This document shows positions 6,813 through 15,035 of a stretch of DNA of 64,000 nucleotides, piece after piece. Below the pieces are notes generated by a model. That model did no database searches, was not told the DNA's origin, and saw nothing but the letters and a program-made list of their open reading frames with translations. Position 1 is the stretch's first letter. Each line of letters starts with the position of its first letter. The position numbers and the translations under genes were made by a program. The DNA comes from Curtobacterium sp. VKM Ac-2922 (GTDB lineage Bacteria; Actinomycetota; Actinomycetes; Actinomycetales; Microbacteriaceae), in the NCBI RefSeq assembly GCF_022815645.1, contig NZ_JALGRO010000001.1:341288-405287 (forward strand). The letters run 5' to 3'.

Positions 6813-7180
6813 GCGCCCTGGCCTTCCTCAGCGTCGCGGTCGCTGGCGGTGTCGGCGCGGCCGCACGGTTCTTCGTGGATGGTGCGATCAACCGGGGTCG
6901 GCAGTTCCGGCTCCCGGTCGGGACGCTGACGATCAACATCACCGGCTCGTTCCTGCTGGGCTTGATCACCGGCGCCGCCGGTCACCTCGGCGCCACCCCC
7001 GTCGCGGTGCTCGGAACAGGGCTCATGGGTGGCTACACCACGTTCAGCACCGCCAGCTTCGAGACCGTCCGCCTCGCACGCACTGGCCGCACCACCGCGG
7101 CTGCCGTGAACGGGCTCGGGATGCTCGTCGTCTCCGTCGCCGCAGCCGCCGGGGGCGTCACCCTCGGCACCCTCACTTGA
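6809..7180 (+). CDS. crcB: Fluc/CrcB fluoride channel subunit 2
   Basis: A 123-residue four-helix protein of normal Fluc length. Motifs are [20 protein letters not shown] and [15 protein letters not shown]. It overlaps crcB1 by 4 bp (ATGA) and is followed at once by the pyrophosphatase gene. Paired Fluc subunits are known to assemble with fixed opposite topologies; that both are needed here is inferred. Confidence 0.93.
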   Translation: MSALAFLSVAVAGGVGAAARFFVDGAINRGRQFRLPVGTLTINITGSFLLGLITGAAGHLGATPVAVLGTGLMGGYTTFSTASFETVRLARTGRTTAAAVNGLGMLVVSVAAAAGGVTLGTLT

Positions 7181-7206
7181 CCATCCGACTGGGAGACGAA
7201 CAGCTC

Positions 7207-7692
7207 ATGCACTTCGACATCACGATCGAGATCCCCCGCGGCAGCGGCAACAAGTACGAGGTCGACCACGCCACCGGACGGATCCGCCTGGACCGGGCGG
7301 TGTTCACCAGCATGGTGTTCCCGCAGGACTACGGCTCGATCGACGACACTCTCGGCGATGACGGCGACCCCCTCGACGCGCTCGTGCTGCTGCCCCGGCC
7401 CACGTTCCCCGGCGTCGTCATCGACGTCCGCCCGGTCGGGATGCTCCGCATGGTCGACGAGAACGGCGGCGATGACAAGATCCTCACCGTCCCCGCCGGA
7501 GACGTCCGCTTCGACCACGTCCAGGACATCTCCGACGTCGCCGAGCCGGTCCTGGCGGAGATCGAGCACTTCTTCGCCCACTACAAGGAGATCGAGCACG
7601 GCAAGCACGTCACCACCAACGGGTGGGCGAACCGTGTCGACGCCGAAGCCATCATCCGCGCCGCACAGGAACGGTTCACCCCGCACCCCTGA
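7207..7692 (+). CDS. ppa: Inorganic pyrophosphatase, family I
   Basis: A 161-residue soluble enzyme that hydrolyses pyrophosphate to phosphate with Mg2+. It has the family I N-terminus ([18 protein letters not shown]), the metal-binding signature [11 protein letters not shown], and the C-terminal [16 protein letters not shown] segment. A start at TTG 7177 is open, but the ATG at 7207 gives the usual N-terminus and has GGGAG 11 bp upstream. Pyrophosphatase is a classic fluoride-inhibited enzyme, so an extra copy in this operon fits a target-replacement role. A housekeeping copy elsewhere is expected. Confidence 0.92.
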   Translation: MHFDITIEIPRGSGNKYEVDHATGRIRLDRAVFTSMVFPQDYGSIDDTLGDDGDPLDALVLLPRPTFPGVVIDVRPVGMLRMVDENGGDDKILTVPAGDVRFDHVQDISDVAEPVLAEIEHFFAHYKEIEHGKHVTTNGWANRVDAEAIIRAAQERFTPHP

Positions 7693-7837
7693 CCGGCACC
7701 CGCGCACCCGACACCATCCAGTGCGCGCCCTGAACCGCCGTGGGGAGGCAACTGGCGCCCAGTGATCGCCAGGAGGTCGTCCCTCCGCCTCCCCGCGGCC
7801 CACACCCGCACGACCAACCCGAAAGGCGACAACCGCC

Positions 7838-9172
7838 GTGAACGACTACATCAGCAACGTCCACCACACCACCCACCATCAGGGCGAGTACGTGACCCAC
7901 ACCAGCCGCCCCGTCACCATCAGCAGCCTGCACGGCTCCCGGATCCTCGACTCCCGCGGCTACCCGACGATCCAGGTGCGTCTCGAGCTCGAGGACGGCA
8001 CCGTCGTCACCGGTGACGCCCCCGCAGGCGCATCCACTGGCGCGCATGAGGCTGTCGAGCTTCGCGACGGCGGCAGCAGCTACGGCGGCCGCGACGTGAG
8101 CCAGGCACTGCACCTCATCACGACGGACGTCGCACCGATGATCACCGGCCAGTCGTGGACCTCGATCGGGCAGGCCGACGCCGCCCTCGCTGCCCTCGAC
8201 GGCACCCCGAACCACCGCCGGCTCGGCGCGAACAGTGTCGTCGCGACCTCGATCGCGATGGCACGCGCTCTCGCCGCCGCAGCGGAGCTGCCGCTCTGGC
8301 GTTGGATCGCAGACGTCACCGGCAGCACGCCCCGCCTGCCCGTCCCGCACTTCAACGTGCTCAACGGCGGAGCGCACGCAGCGAACGCGCTCGACTTCCA
8401 GGAGTTCATGATCGCCCCGGTGAACGCCGAGACCATGACCGACGCGGTTCGGATCGGATCGGACGTCTACCACGCGCTGGCGGCACTGGTCCGGGAACGG
8501 TTCGGCAGTCTCGGTCTCGGGGACGAAGGCGGCTTCGCCCCGTCGATCGCCGCGCCCGAGGAGGCCCTCGACCTCCTCGTCGCCGCGATCAGTGCCGCCG
8601 GTTACGAGCCCGGCGTGGACACCGTCGCGATCGCACTCGACCCGGCGGCGAACGAGTTCGCGCTCGGTGACGGTAGCTACCGGGTCGTGGACCGCCGGCT
8701 CGACCGCGCAGGCATGGTCGACTACTACCGCGACCTCATCAGCCGGTATCCGATCCGGAGCATCGAAGACGGCTTCTCCGAAGATGACCACGGCGGCTGG
8801 AAGGCGATGTCGTTCGCGCTCGGCGACATGCTCCAGATCGTCGGCGATGATCTCTACGTCACCGATCCGCAGCGCATCCGCGACGGTGGGAAGGACGGGC
8901 TCTCGAACGCGGCGCTCATCAAGCCGAACCAGATCGGCACCGTCTCCCAGACCCTCGACGCGATCGGCGTCGCACGCTCGCTCGGGATGCGGAGCATGGT
9001 GTCGCACCGGTCCGGCGAGACCACCGACACGTTCATCGCGGACCTCGTCGTCGGCACCGGAACCGGACAGATCAAGTCCGGCGCACCCGCCCGCGGAGAA
9101 CGCGTCGCCAAGTACAACCGGCTCACCGAGATCGCGGAGAACAATCCGGAGCTGCCCTACGGGCTGCGCTGA
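7838..9172 (+). CDS. eno: Enolase, accessory copy
   Basis: A 444-residue enolase converting 2-phosphoglycerate to phosphoenolpyruvate. It has the N-terminal SRGYPT and GASTGAHEAVELRDG, the metal-binding SIEDGFSEDD (about residues 307-316), LIKPNQIGTVSQTL with the catalytic Lys (about 362), SHRSGETTDTF and GAPARGERVAKYN. Several positions vary from housekeeping enolases (for example Pro after the catalytic Lys). The N-terminus is about 20 residues longer if GTG 7838 is used; GTG 7892 is an alternative. Enolase is inhibited by fluoride with phosphate and Mg2+. A fluoride-tolerant isozyme is a reasonable guess. A 145-bp gap separates it from the pyrophosphatase gene. Confidence 0.92.
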   Translation: MNDYISNVHHTTHHQGEYVTHTSRPVTISSLHGSRILDSRGYPTIQVRLELEDGTVVTGDAPAGASTGAHEAVELRDGGSSYGGRDVSQALHLITTDVAPMITGQSWTSIGQADAALAALDGTPNHRRLGANSVVATSIAMARALAAAAELPLWRWIADVTGSTPRLPVPHFNVLNGGAHAANALDFQEFMIAPVNAETMTDAVRIGSDVYHALAALVRERFGSLGLGDEGGFAPSIAAPEEALDLLVAAISAAGYEPGVDTVAIALDPAANEFALGDGSYRVVDRRLDRAGMVDYYRDLISRYPIRSIEDGFSEDDHGGWKAMSFALGDMLQIVGDDLYVTDPQRIRDGGKDGLSNAALIKPNQIGTVSQTLDAIGVARSLGMRSMVSHRSGETTDTFIADLVVGTGTGQIKSGAPARGERVAKYNRLTEIAENNPELPYGLR

Positions 9173-10089
9173 CCCCGACCGGTCACCTCGTGGGCGACGC
9201 GCAGGAAAGCAGAACCAGCTGGCTGAGGCTCTCCCGACCAGATCGCCCGCAACGGCCGGGCAAGTGGCGGCCCAGCGAGCGGGACCCGCACCAGCGACCC
9301 GTCGTTGATGTCGGCGGCGACCGTGCGAAGGCTCATCACCGCCGGTGCAATTCCAGCCTGCGCGTTCGCCCGGATGATGCTCGTGGTCTCCAGCACCGCG
9401 GCCGGAACCGACATGCTCAAACCGGCCTCCCTGAGCCATGCGGCGAGGGTCGCGCGAGTTCCGGAACCTTCTTCCCGCAGGAGCAGAGCCGTCGCCGCCA
9501 GGACCTCCGCAGTGATCCCGGTCGACCGAGCCCAGGGATGTTCCGGCGCAACGACGACCGCGAGCTCATCGTCCGCGATCACCTGCGCGGACACACCTGC
9601 CGCCGTCACCGGGGTCTCCGTGAACCCGAGGTTCGCGCCACCCGACTGCACGAGGTCCGTCACCGCGGCGGAGTTGCCCGCGATCAGGCGCACCCGCACG
9701 TCGGGTTCGCGGCGGCGGAATTCGAGCAGCCAGCCCGGCAGCAGCAGCTCCGCGATCGTCTGTGACGCTGCGACGACGAGCGAACCCGTGGGAGTCCGCA
9801 GCGCAGCCACTCCTGCTTCGAGGTGGCGAGACGCGTCGAGGACCGGTCCGGCCAGCCCGACGACGAGCCTGCCGGTCTCGGTCAGCACCGACCCCGTGGT
9901 CGAGCGGTGCACCAACAAGTGACCGACCATGCGCTCGGCGACCCGGATCCGAGCAGACACTGCCTGTTGCGTGACGCCGAGCGCTCCAGCGGCAGCGGAG
10001 AGGGAGCCGGTCTCGGCGACGCGTGCGAGCACGTCGAGTGTGTCGAGGTCGAGGGTTCGGTCCGTGAGTCGCCGTAGTGCCACAATCAT
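9157..10089 (-). CDS. LysR-family transcriptional regulator
   Basis: A 310-residue protein with an N-terminal winged helix-turn-helix (about residues 12-70, LDTLDVLARVAETGSLSAAAGALGVTQQAVSARI) and a LysR substrate-binding domain. It is divergent from a TDT-family transporter gene with a 63-bp shared promoter region. A perfect 8+8 bp palindrome overlaps its start codon. It probably controls the transporter in response to the transported anion. The first 39 codons of the open frame are left out, because the ATG at 10089 gives the normal N-terminus. Its tail overlaps the enolase gene by 16 bp (convergent). Confidence 0.88.
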   Translation of the reverse strand: MIVALRRLTDRTLDLDTLDVLARVAETGSLSAAAGALGVTQQAVSARIRVAERMVGHLLVHRSTTGSVLTETGRLVVGLAGPVLDASRHLEAGVAALRTPTGSLVVAASQTIAELLLPGWLLEFRRREPDVRVRLIAGNSAAVTDLVQSGGANLGFTETPVTAAGVSAQVIADDELAVVVAPEHPWARSTGITAEVLAATALLLREEGSGTRATLAAWLREAGLSMSVPAAVLETTSIIRANAQAGIAPAVMSLRTVAADINDGSLVRVPLAGPPLARPLRAIWSGEPQPAGSAFLRVAHEVTGRGQRSP

Positions 10090-10097
10090 TGATTGTG
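10081..10097. promoter_or_regulatory. LysR-type operator palindrome CACAATCATTGATTGTG
   Basis: The arms CACAATCA and TGATTGTG are perfect inverted repeats around one T. It overlaps the LysR start codon and lies 56 bp upstream of the transporter ATG. It fits an autoregulatory site between divergent genes. Confidence 0.65.
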
Positions 10098-10152
10098 CCC
10101 TGCCAAGAGGTTCCGGGTACCGCCAGAGGCAGGATTCGCGCAGGCTTGGCCC

Positions 10153-11319
10153 ATGACAACGCTCCGCACGGACCCTGCACCCGCGAACGGTAGCCAGCTG
10201 CCCCAACGGCCGCAGACGGCGTTGTTCCGTGACCTGGAGCGGCCAGGCCTGATCGTGTCGAATCTCACACCGAACTGGTTCGCGTCGATCATGGGCACGG
10301 GGATCGTCGCTGTCGCAGCTGCGTCACTGCCGCTGCAGTTCCCCGGGCTGCGCCTCGCGGCGACGGTCGTGTGGGCGATCGCCGCGGTGCTCCTCGTCGC
10401 CCTCACGACCGCGACGGTGCTGCACTGGATCCGCTACCGGAGCACTGCAGCCGGGCACCAGCTCAACCCGGTGATCTCGCACTTCTACGGCGCACCACCG
10501 ATGGCGTTCCTCACCGTCGGCGCCGGGACACTCCTGCTCGGCAAGGACTGGGTCGGCCTGCCCGCCGCCGTCACCATCGACTGGGTCCTGTGGACCATCG
10601 GCACCATCGGAGGACTGCTCACGGCAGTGCTCGTGCCGTACCTGGCGTTCACCCGCCACGAGAACAAGCCCGACTCCGCGTTCGGCGGCTGGCTGATGCC
10701 GATCGTCCCGCCGATGGTGTCCGCCTCCACCGGTGCGCTCCTGCTGCCGTACGCCCCCGCCGGGCAGGCGCGGGAGACGCTGCTGTGGTCCTGCTACGGC
10801 TTCTTCGGCCTCAGCCTCATCACGTCGCTGGTCGTGATCACGCTGATCTGGAACCGTCTCGCGCAGCACAAGGTCGGGGCCGCCGGCATGGTCCCGACTC
10901 TGTGGATCGTCCTCGGGCCGGTCGGACAGTCGATCACCGCGGTGAACCTCCTCGCATCGAACGCCCCCACCGTTGTCGATGCGAGTACCGCGCATGCCCT
11001 GCTGGTCGTGGCGCTGGTGTACGGGTTCGCGATGCTCGGCTTCGCGCTGCTGTGGACCGTCATCGCCCTCGCGATCACCATCCGCACTGCCCGCGAACAC
11101 TTGCCGTTCAGCCTGACTTGGTGGTCCTTCACGTTCCCCGTCGGGACCTGCGTCACCGGCCTGAACGGGCTCGCCCTGCACTCAGGCCTGACCGTCGTTG
11201 CCGTCCTCGCCGTCATCTACTACGCCGGCCTCGTCGCCGCATGGATCACCGTTGCCCTTCGCACCTTTCACGGATCCGTCATCCGTGGCACCCTGCTGGC
11301 ACCGCCACAGCCGGCATGA
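10153..11319 (+). CDS. TDT-family transporter (TehA/SLAC1-like)
   Basis: A 388-residue membrane protein with about ten hydrophobic helices. The N-terminal NLTPNWFASIMGTGIVAVAA is the signature start of the TDT family (tellurite-resistance/dicarboxylate transporters and SLAC1-type anion channels). HFYGAPPMAFLTVGAG and TWWSFTFPVGTCVTG are also typical. Members move small anions such as malate, sulfite or chloride. In this transposon an anion export role next to a fluoride operon is attractive but unproven. It is divergent from the LysR gene and overlaps the following gene by 4 bp. Confidence 0.88.
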   Translation: MTTLRTDPAPANGSQLPQRPQTALFRDLERPGLIVSNLTPNWFASIMGTGIVAVAAASLPLQFPGLRLAATVVWAIAAVLLVALTTATVLHWIRYRSTAAGHQLNPVISHFYGAPPMAFLTVGAGTLLLGKDWVGLPAAVTIDWVLWTIGTIGGLLTAVLVPYLAFTRHENKPDSAFGGWLMPIVPPMVSASTGALLLPYAPAGQARETLLWSCYGFFGLSLITSLVVITLIWNRLAQHKVGAAGMVPTLWIVLGPVGQSITAVNLLASNAPTVVDASTAHALLVVALVYGFAMLGFALLWTVIALAITIRTAREHLPFSLTWWSFTFPVGTCVTGLNGLALHSGLTVVAVLAVIYYAGLVAAWITVALRTFHGSVIRGTLLAPPQPA

Positions 11320-11888
11320 GTACCCCCGAGGAACTCGCTGACGTTCGATCGCTGAACGGTCTCGCGGAGACGTGGCGGACCGCGCCCGACGGCAGCCAAC
11401 GGTTCGTCCCGAGCTTCGACCCACGATCCGGCGGCAGATTCAGCCGTGTCCTGGTCCTGATGCAGTCGCCTGGCCCCCAGACCATCGCCGCAGCGCACGC
11501 AGCGATCTGCAGCGAGGACAACCCGGGCCCGACCGCGGCCGCGTTCCGAGCAGCCCGTATCGAGTCCGGACTCGCACGCGGCGAGTACGTCCGCTGGAAC
11601 CTTGTCCCATGGGAACTGCCCGACCGCGTGCGACTCGAGGACATCGACGAGGGGCGGCATGCCCTCGCCACACTGCTCGCGGCCCTCCCCGCTCTCACTG
11701 CGATCGTCACGTACGGGGCCGTTGCCCTCGACGGCGTCATGCGACACTTCACCCTGGACGAGCACCCCCGACTCCTTCCGGTCATCGCAGCACCACATCC
11801 GTCTCCCGCCAACGGCCGCCACCGATCGGAACAACACCTCCGTTCCGTGCAAGCACTCCGGCTCGCCGCGCGAGCGCGGCAGACGTAA
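11316..11888 (+). CDS. Uracil-DNA glycosylase superfamily protein
   Basis: A 190-residue soluble protein. SRVLVLMQSPGPQ resembles the first motif of the UDG fold, EYVRWNLVPWEL a second, and APHPSPANG the C-terminal His-Pro-Ser loop. It has no visible four-Cys iron-sulfur cluster, so it is not a family 4/5 enzyme. The ATG overlaps the transporter stop codon (ATGA), suggesting coupled translation with it. A DNA-repair role is inferred; members of this superfamily with other roles exist. Confidence 0.7.
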   Translation: MSTPEELADVRSLNGLAETWRTAPDGSQRFVPSFDPRSGGRFSRVLVLMQSPGPQTIAAAHAAICSEDNPGPTAAAFRAARIESGLARGEYVRWNLVPWELPDRVRLEDIDEGRHALATLLAALPALTAIVTYGAVALDGVMRHFTLDEHPRLLPVIAAPHPSPANGRHRSEQHLRSVQALRLAARARQT

Positions 11889-11901
11889 CAAATACGAACG
11901 A

Positions 11902-11965
11902 TTCCGCTACAACTATCCGTACCGGCGCTCAGTCCGGGTGCGAGGCGCCGTGTCTTGTAGCGGAA
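11902..11965. promoter_or_regulatory. Probable res site of the transposon resolvase
   Basis: An 11-bp inverted repeat, TTCCGCTACAA at 11902-11912 and TTGTAGCGGAA at 11955-11965, lies 64 bp before the resolvase gene. A related TTTCGCTACGT follows at about 12011. Clustered, partly inverted sites immediately upstream of a resolvase gene are the normal form of a res site. Confidence 0.55.
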
Positions 11966-12028
11966 CCCAGTCCCAGAATCTACGTGCCGCCACTACCCCT
12001 CCTGGTCGAGTTTCGCTACGTTCTCTTC

Positions 12029-12631
12029 ATGGGTCACCTTCTCGGGTATGCGCGCGTGTCCACCACAGACCAGGACGCGTCGCTGCAGATCGACGCGCTC
12101 AACGCCGCTGGCTGCTACCGCGTGTTCGTCGACACCATGTCCGGGTCGCTCCAACACCGGCCCGAGCTCGACAAGCTCCTCGACCAGCTCCGCCCCGGCG
12201 ACACTCTCGTCGTCTGGCGACTCGACCGGCTCGGCCGGTCCATCCGGCACCTCATCGATCAGCTGCACGCTCTCGCCGAGCGCGGCATCGGGTTCCGGTC
12301 CCTGCAGGAGACCATCGACACCACCTCGCCCGGCGGCCGGCTCGTGTTCCACGTCTTCGCCGCGTTGGCGGAGTTCGAACGGGACCTCATCAAGGAACGC
12401 ACCAACGCCGGCCTCGCCGCCGCTCGAGCCCGCGGCCGCACCGGCGGCCGACCATCTCGGCTCTCCGCGGACCAGGTGCGCACCGCACGCCGGCTCTACG
12501 AACAGCAGGACATGACCGTCGCGCAGATCGGCGACGTGCTCGGCGTTAGCCGCACCACCATCTACCGTGCACTCGCGAAGCACGCCGAGCCCGTCGCGGC
12601 GCGACGAACCAAGCCTTCCCCAACGATGTAG
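12029..12631 (+). CDS. tniR: Serine recombinase (resolvase/invertase family)
   Basis: A 200-residue small serine recombinase. The catalytic Ser11 lies in GYARVSTTDQD, followed by the DTMSGSLQHRPELDKLL and WRLDRLGRS segments with conserved Arg residues, the FHVFAALAEFERDLIKERT E-helix, and a Hin-type C-terminal helix-turn-helix (AQIGDVLGVSRTTIYRAL). It would resolve cointegrates at the adjacent res-like site. It is the first of the three transposition genes, as binL/tniR is in Tn552 and Tn402 relatives. Confidence 0.93.
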   Translation: MGHLLGYARVSTTDQDASLQIDALNAAGCYRVFVDTMSGSLQHRPELDKLLDQLRPGDTLVVWRLDRLGRSIRHLIDQLHALAERGIGFRSLQETIDTTSPGGRLVFHVFAALAEFERDLIKERTNAGLAAARARGRTGGRPSRLSADQVRTARRLYEQQDMTVAQIGDVLGVSRTTIYRALAKHAEPVAARRTKPSPTM

Positions 12632-12637
12632 CTGGCT

Positions 12638-14041
12638 ATGGACGCGAGCGAGCGGTGGGGCATCCTTCGACTGCACGTCGAGGACGCCATCCCGCTCGCC
12701 ACCCTGGCCCGCACCACGGGCGTCGCTGAGCGCACCCTGCAACGCTGGTTGGCCCGCTACCGAACCGGCGGATACCCGGCTCTCGCCGACGGCACCCGCA
12801 CCGATCACGGCGCCCGACGGACGGCACCGGAACTGGTGCGCCTGATTGAGGGGCTCGCACTCACCAAGCCACGACCTTCGATCGCCACGATTCACCGCCA
12901 GGTCGACAATTACTGCACCAAACGAGGTCTCTCAGCGCCGTCGTACTCCGTTGTGCGGTCGATCGTGAACGGGCTTGATCCCGGGATGGTGACGCTCGCG
13001 CTTGAGGGGCCCGCGTCATATCGGGACAAGCACGAACTGCTGCTCCGACGTCGTGCGGATCGCCCCAACGCGATCTGGCAGGCGGACCACACGATGCTCG
13101 ATCTGCTCATCGTCGGACCCGACGGCAAGCCCGAACGGCCGTGGTTGACGGTGATCCTCGACGACTACTCCCGCGCGGTCTGCGGGTACATGGTGTTCCT
13201 CGGCGCCCCATCCGCCGCGAACACCGCGCTCGCGCTCCGGCAAGCGATCTGGCACAAGCCGGAACCGGACTGGCCTGTCTGCGGGATCCCAGACGTGCTC
13301 TACACAGACCACGGGTCCGACTTCACCAGCCACCGAATCGGCGACACCGCCGCCGTGCTGCACCTCCGCATCATCCACTCGCAGGTCGCTCGCCCCCAGG
13401 GCCGCGGGAAGATCGAGCGGTTCTTCGGCACCATCAACACCGAGCTGCTCCCAACGCTCCCCGGCCACCTCGCACCCGGATCCTCGGCGCCGGCGCCGAC
13501 GCCGGCGCTGGATCTCGCCGGTGTCGACAGTGCCATCAACACGTTCATCCGCCGCTACAACGCCCGCATCCACCGCGAGCTCCGGAAGAGCCCACTGGAA
13601 GCGTGGATCGCAGACGGGTGGCTGCCACGAATGCCGGACTCCCTCGAACAGCTCGACGGGTTCCTGCTCACCGTCCCGACCACGCGTGTCGTGCAACGAG
13701 ACGGCATCCACTTCGAAGGGCTCCGCTACACCGCAACCACTCTCGCACCCTTCGTGGGCAGCACCGTCAGCGTCCGGTACGACCCCCGCGACGTCACCGA
13801 GATCCGTGTCTTTCACCGCGACGCGTTCCTGTGCACCGCGATCAGTACCGCGCATCAGACCGAGACCATCAGTCTCAAGCAGATCCAGGCCGCCCGGAAC
13901 GCGCAACGAAGAGCCCTGCGCGGGCAGATCCGCGAACGCATCGCGATCATCCGCCCCACACCCGATGATCACACCCCACCAGCACCCGCACCGGCACCGG
14001 ATCAACCGCGACTGATGACCTACGAGGAGGACCGGTCATGA
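12638..14041 (+). CDS. tniA: TniA/Tn552-type DDE transposase
   Basis: A 467-residue Mu/TnsB-class transposase. It has an N-terminal helix-turn-helix (about residues 18-41), a linker domain, and an RNase H-like core with Asp150 (WQADHT), Asp224 (LYTDHGSDF) and Glu260 (RGKIERFF), a D,D(35)E triad. A C-terminal beta-barrel and a basic tail (NAQRRALRGQIRER) follow. The tail region is where Tn552-like transposases contact their ATPase partner. It lies 6 bp after the resolvase gene and overlaps tniB by 4 bp. All key residues are present, so it looks active. Confidence 0.94.
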   Translation: MDASERWGILRLHVEDAIPLATLARTTGVAERTLQRWLARYRTGGYPALADGTRTDHGARRTAPELVRLIEGLALTKPRPSIATIHRQVDNYCTKRGLSAPSYSVVRSIVNGLDPGMVTLALEGPASYRDKHELLLRRRADRPNAIWQADHTMLDLLIVGPDGKPERPWLTVILDDYSRAVCGYMVFLGAPSAANTALALRQAIWHKPEPDWPVCGIPDVLYTDHGSDFTSHRIGDTAAVLHLRIIHSQVARPQGRGKIERFFGTINTELLPTLPGHLAPGSSAPAPTPALDLAGVDSAINTFIRRYNARIHRELRKSPLEAWIADGWLPRMPDSLEQLDGFLLTVPTTRVVQRDGIHFEGLRYTATTLAPFVGSTVSVRYDPRDVTEIRVFHRDAFLCTAISTAHQTETISLKQIQAARNAQRRALRGQIRERIAIIRPTPDDHTPPAPAPAPDQPRLMTYEEDRS

Positions 14042-14850
14042 CGAGCCAGTTCATCATCACGAAGGAACACCGTCGGTTCGCGGAGTTCGCCGACGCCGTC
14101 CGGAAGCAGAACACCATCGGCGTCTGCTTCGGCCCCGCTGGCGTCGGCAAGACCCTCTCCGCACGCCGCTACGCCCACTGGGACAGCATCGGCCCGTTCA
14201 TCGCCAGATGGGCCGCACGCAGCGAAGACGACACGAAGATCTACGCCGCCGCCCACCGAGCCCGCACCGTCTTCTACACGCCCGAGGTCTCCGCCACGAT
14301 GCGCGCCCTGCAGGACGACCTCCGGCACGACATGCTCCGCACCGAACGCTGCATCGAGGAACACCTCCTGCTCCAGGGTCGCCACTTCGACCACGCACAC
14401 GGCCCCAACCCGTCCCTGCTCGAGCTGATCATCATCGACGAGTCCGAACGCCTCACCGGCAACGCCATCGAGTGGCTCCGCGACCAGTACGACCGCACCG
14501 GCATAGCGATGATCCTCATCGGCATGCCCGGCATCGAGAAGCAGTTCAGCCACTACCCGCAGCTCTACAGCCGCCTCGGTTTCGCCCACCAGTACCGTCC
14601 GCTCGGCCACGACGAGCTGCTCTTCGTCCTCGAACGTCAATGGCGCAAGCTCGGCAAGACGCTCGACCCCGACGACTTCACCGACGCGCAAGCCATCGCC
14701 GCCGTCGAACGCATCACCCGCGGCAACTTCCGCCTCCTTGAGCGCCTCCTCCCTCAGATCCAACGCGTCCTGAAGATCAACGAACTCGACGTCATCACCA
14801 ACGACGTCGTCGAGGCCGCCCGCAGCACCCTCGTCATCGGCACCACCTGA
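14038..14850 (+). CDS. tniB: TniB-like AAA+ ATPase of the transposon
   Basis: A 270-residue protein of the TniB/IstB/MuB group. The Walker A motif GPAGVGKT is at residues 32-39 and Walker B LIIIDES near 130-136, followed by IAMILIGMPG (sensor 1) and a C-terminal helical region. It presumably binds target DNA and activates TniA. Its stop codon lies in the right terminal repeat region. No TniQ homologue follows, so the element resembles Tn552 rather than Tn402. Confidence 0.93.
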   Translation: MTSQFIITKEHRRFAEFADAVRKQNTIGVCFGPAGVGKTLSARRYAHWDSIGPFIARWAARSEDDTKIYAAAHRARTVFYTPEVSATMRALQDDLRHDMLRTERCIEEHLLLQGRHFDHAHGPNPSLLELIIIDESERLTGNAIEWLRDQYDRTGIAMILIGMPGIEKQFSHYPQLYSRLGFAHQYRPLGHDELLFVLERQWRKLGKTLDPDDFTDAQAIAAVERITRGNFRLLERLLPQIQRVLKINELDVITNDVVEAARSTLVIGTT

Positions 14851-14900
14851 CCCGACACCGATCGCAGCGAAAACGACGACACAGAGCGAGGCTGCTCACA
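14850..14900 (-). repeat. Right terminal inverted repeat of the transposon
   Basis: Read on the minus strand it starts TGTGAGCAGCCTCGCTCTGT and carries a second related repeat ending CGGTGTCGGG. It begins at the last base of the tniB stop codon and ends directly at the target duplication. Confidence 0.82.
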
Positions 14901-14908
14901 TCCACCGG
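14901..14908. repeat. Right target-site duplication TCCACCGG
   Basis: Direct copy of 1653-1660, immediately outside the right terminal repeat. Confidence 0.8.
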
Positions 14909-15035
14909 TGACCGCGTCCGTAGGGCGACCGGCAAGCGGACACCTATCACGGACTAGATGGTTCGTCCGCTCCTGGGGACCGCCGCTGCTGCGGGCCGAC
15001 GCCGCTGCGGCGCGAGATGAAGTAAGGTCACGTTT

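Larger units (their letters stand above)
1661..14900. mobile_element. Tn552/TniAB-type transposon carrying fluoride resistance
   Basis: A 13,240-bp unit bounded by inverted repeats whose first 26 bp agree at 25 positions, flanked by the direct repeat TCCACCGG. The right end carries a resolvase, a DDE transposase and an AAA+ ATP-binding gene in the order R-A-B. This is the gene set of Tn552 and, less TniQ, of Tn402/Tn5053 elements. Each end holds two related repeats with the core TCGCTCTGTGTCG, as expected for multiple transposase sites. Cargo runs from a GNAT gene to a uracil-DNA-glycosylase-like gene, with the fluoride operon in the middle. Family membership rests on the transposase genes; the boundaries are read from the sequence. 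Confidence 0.82.
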
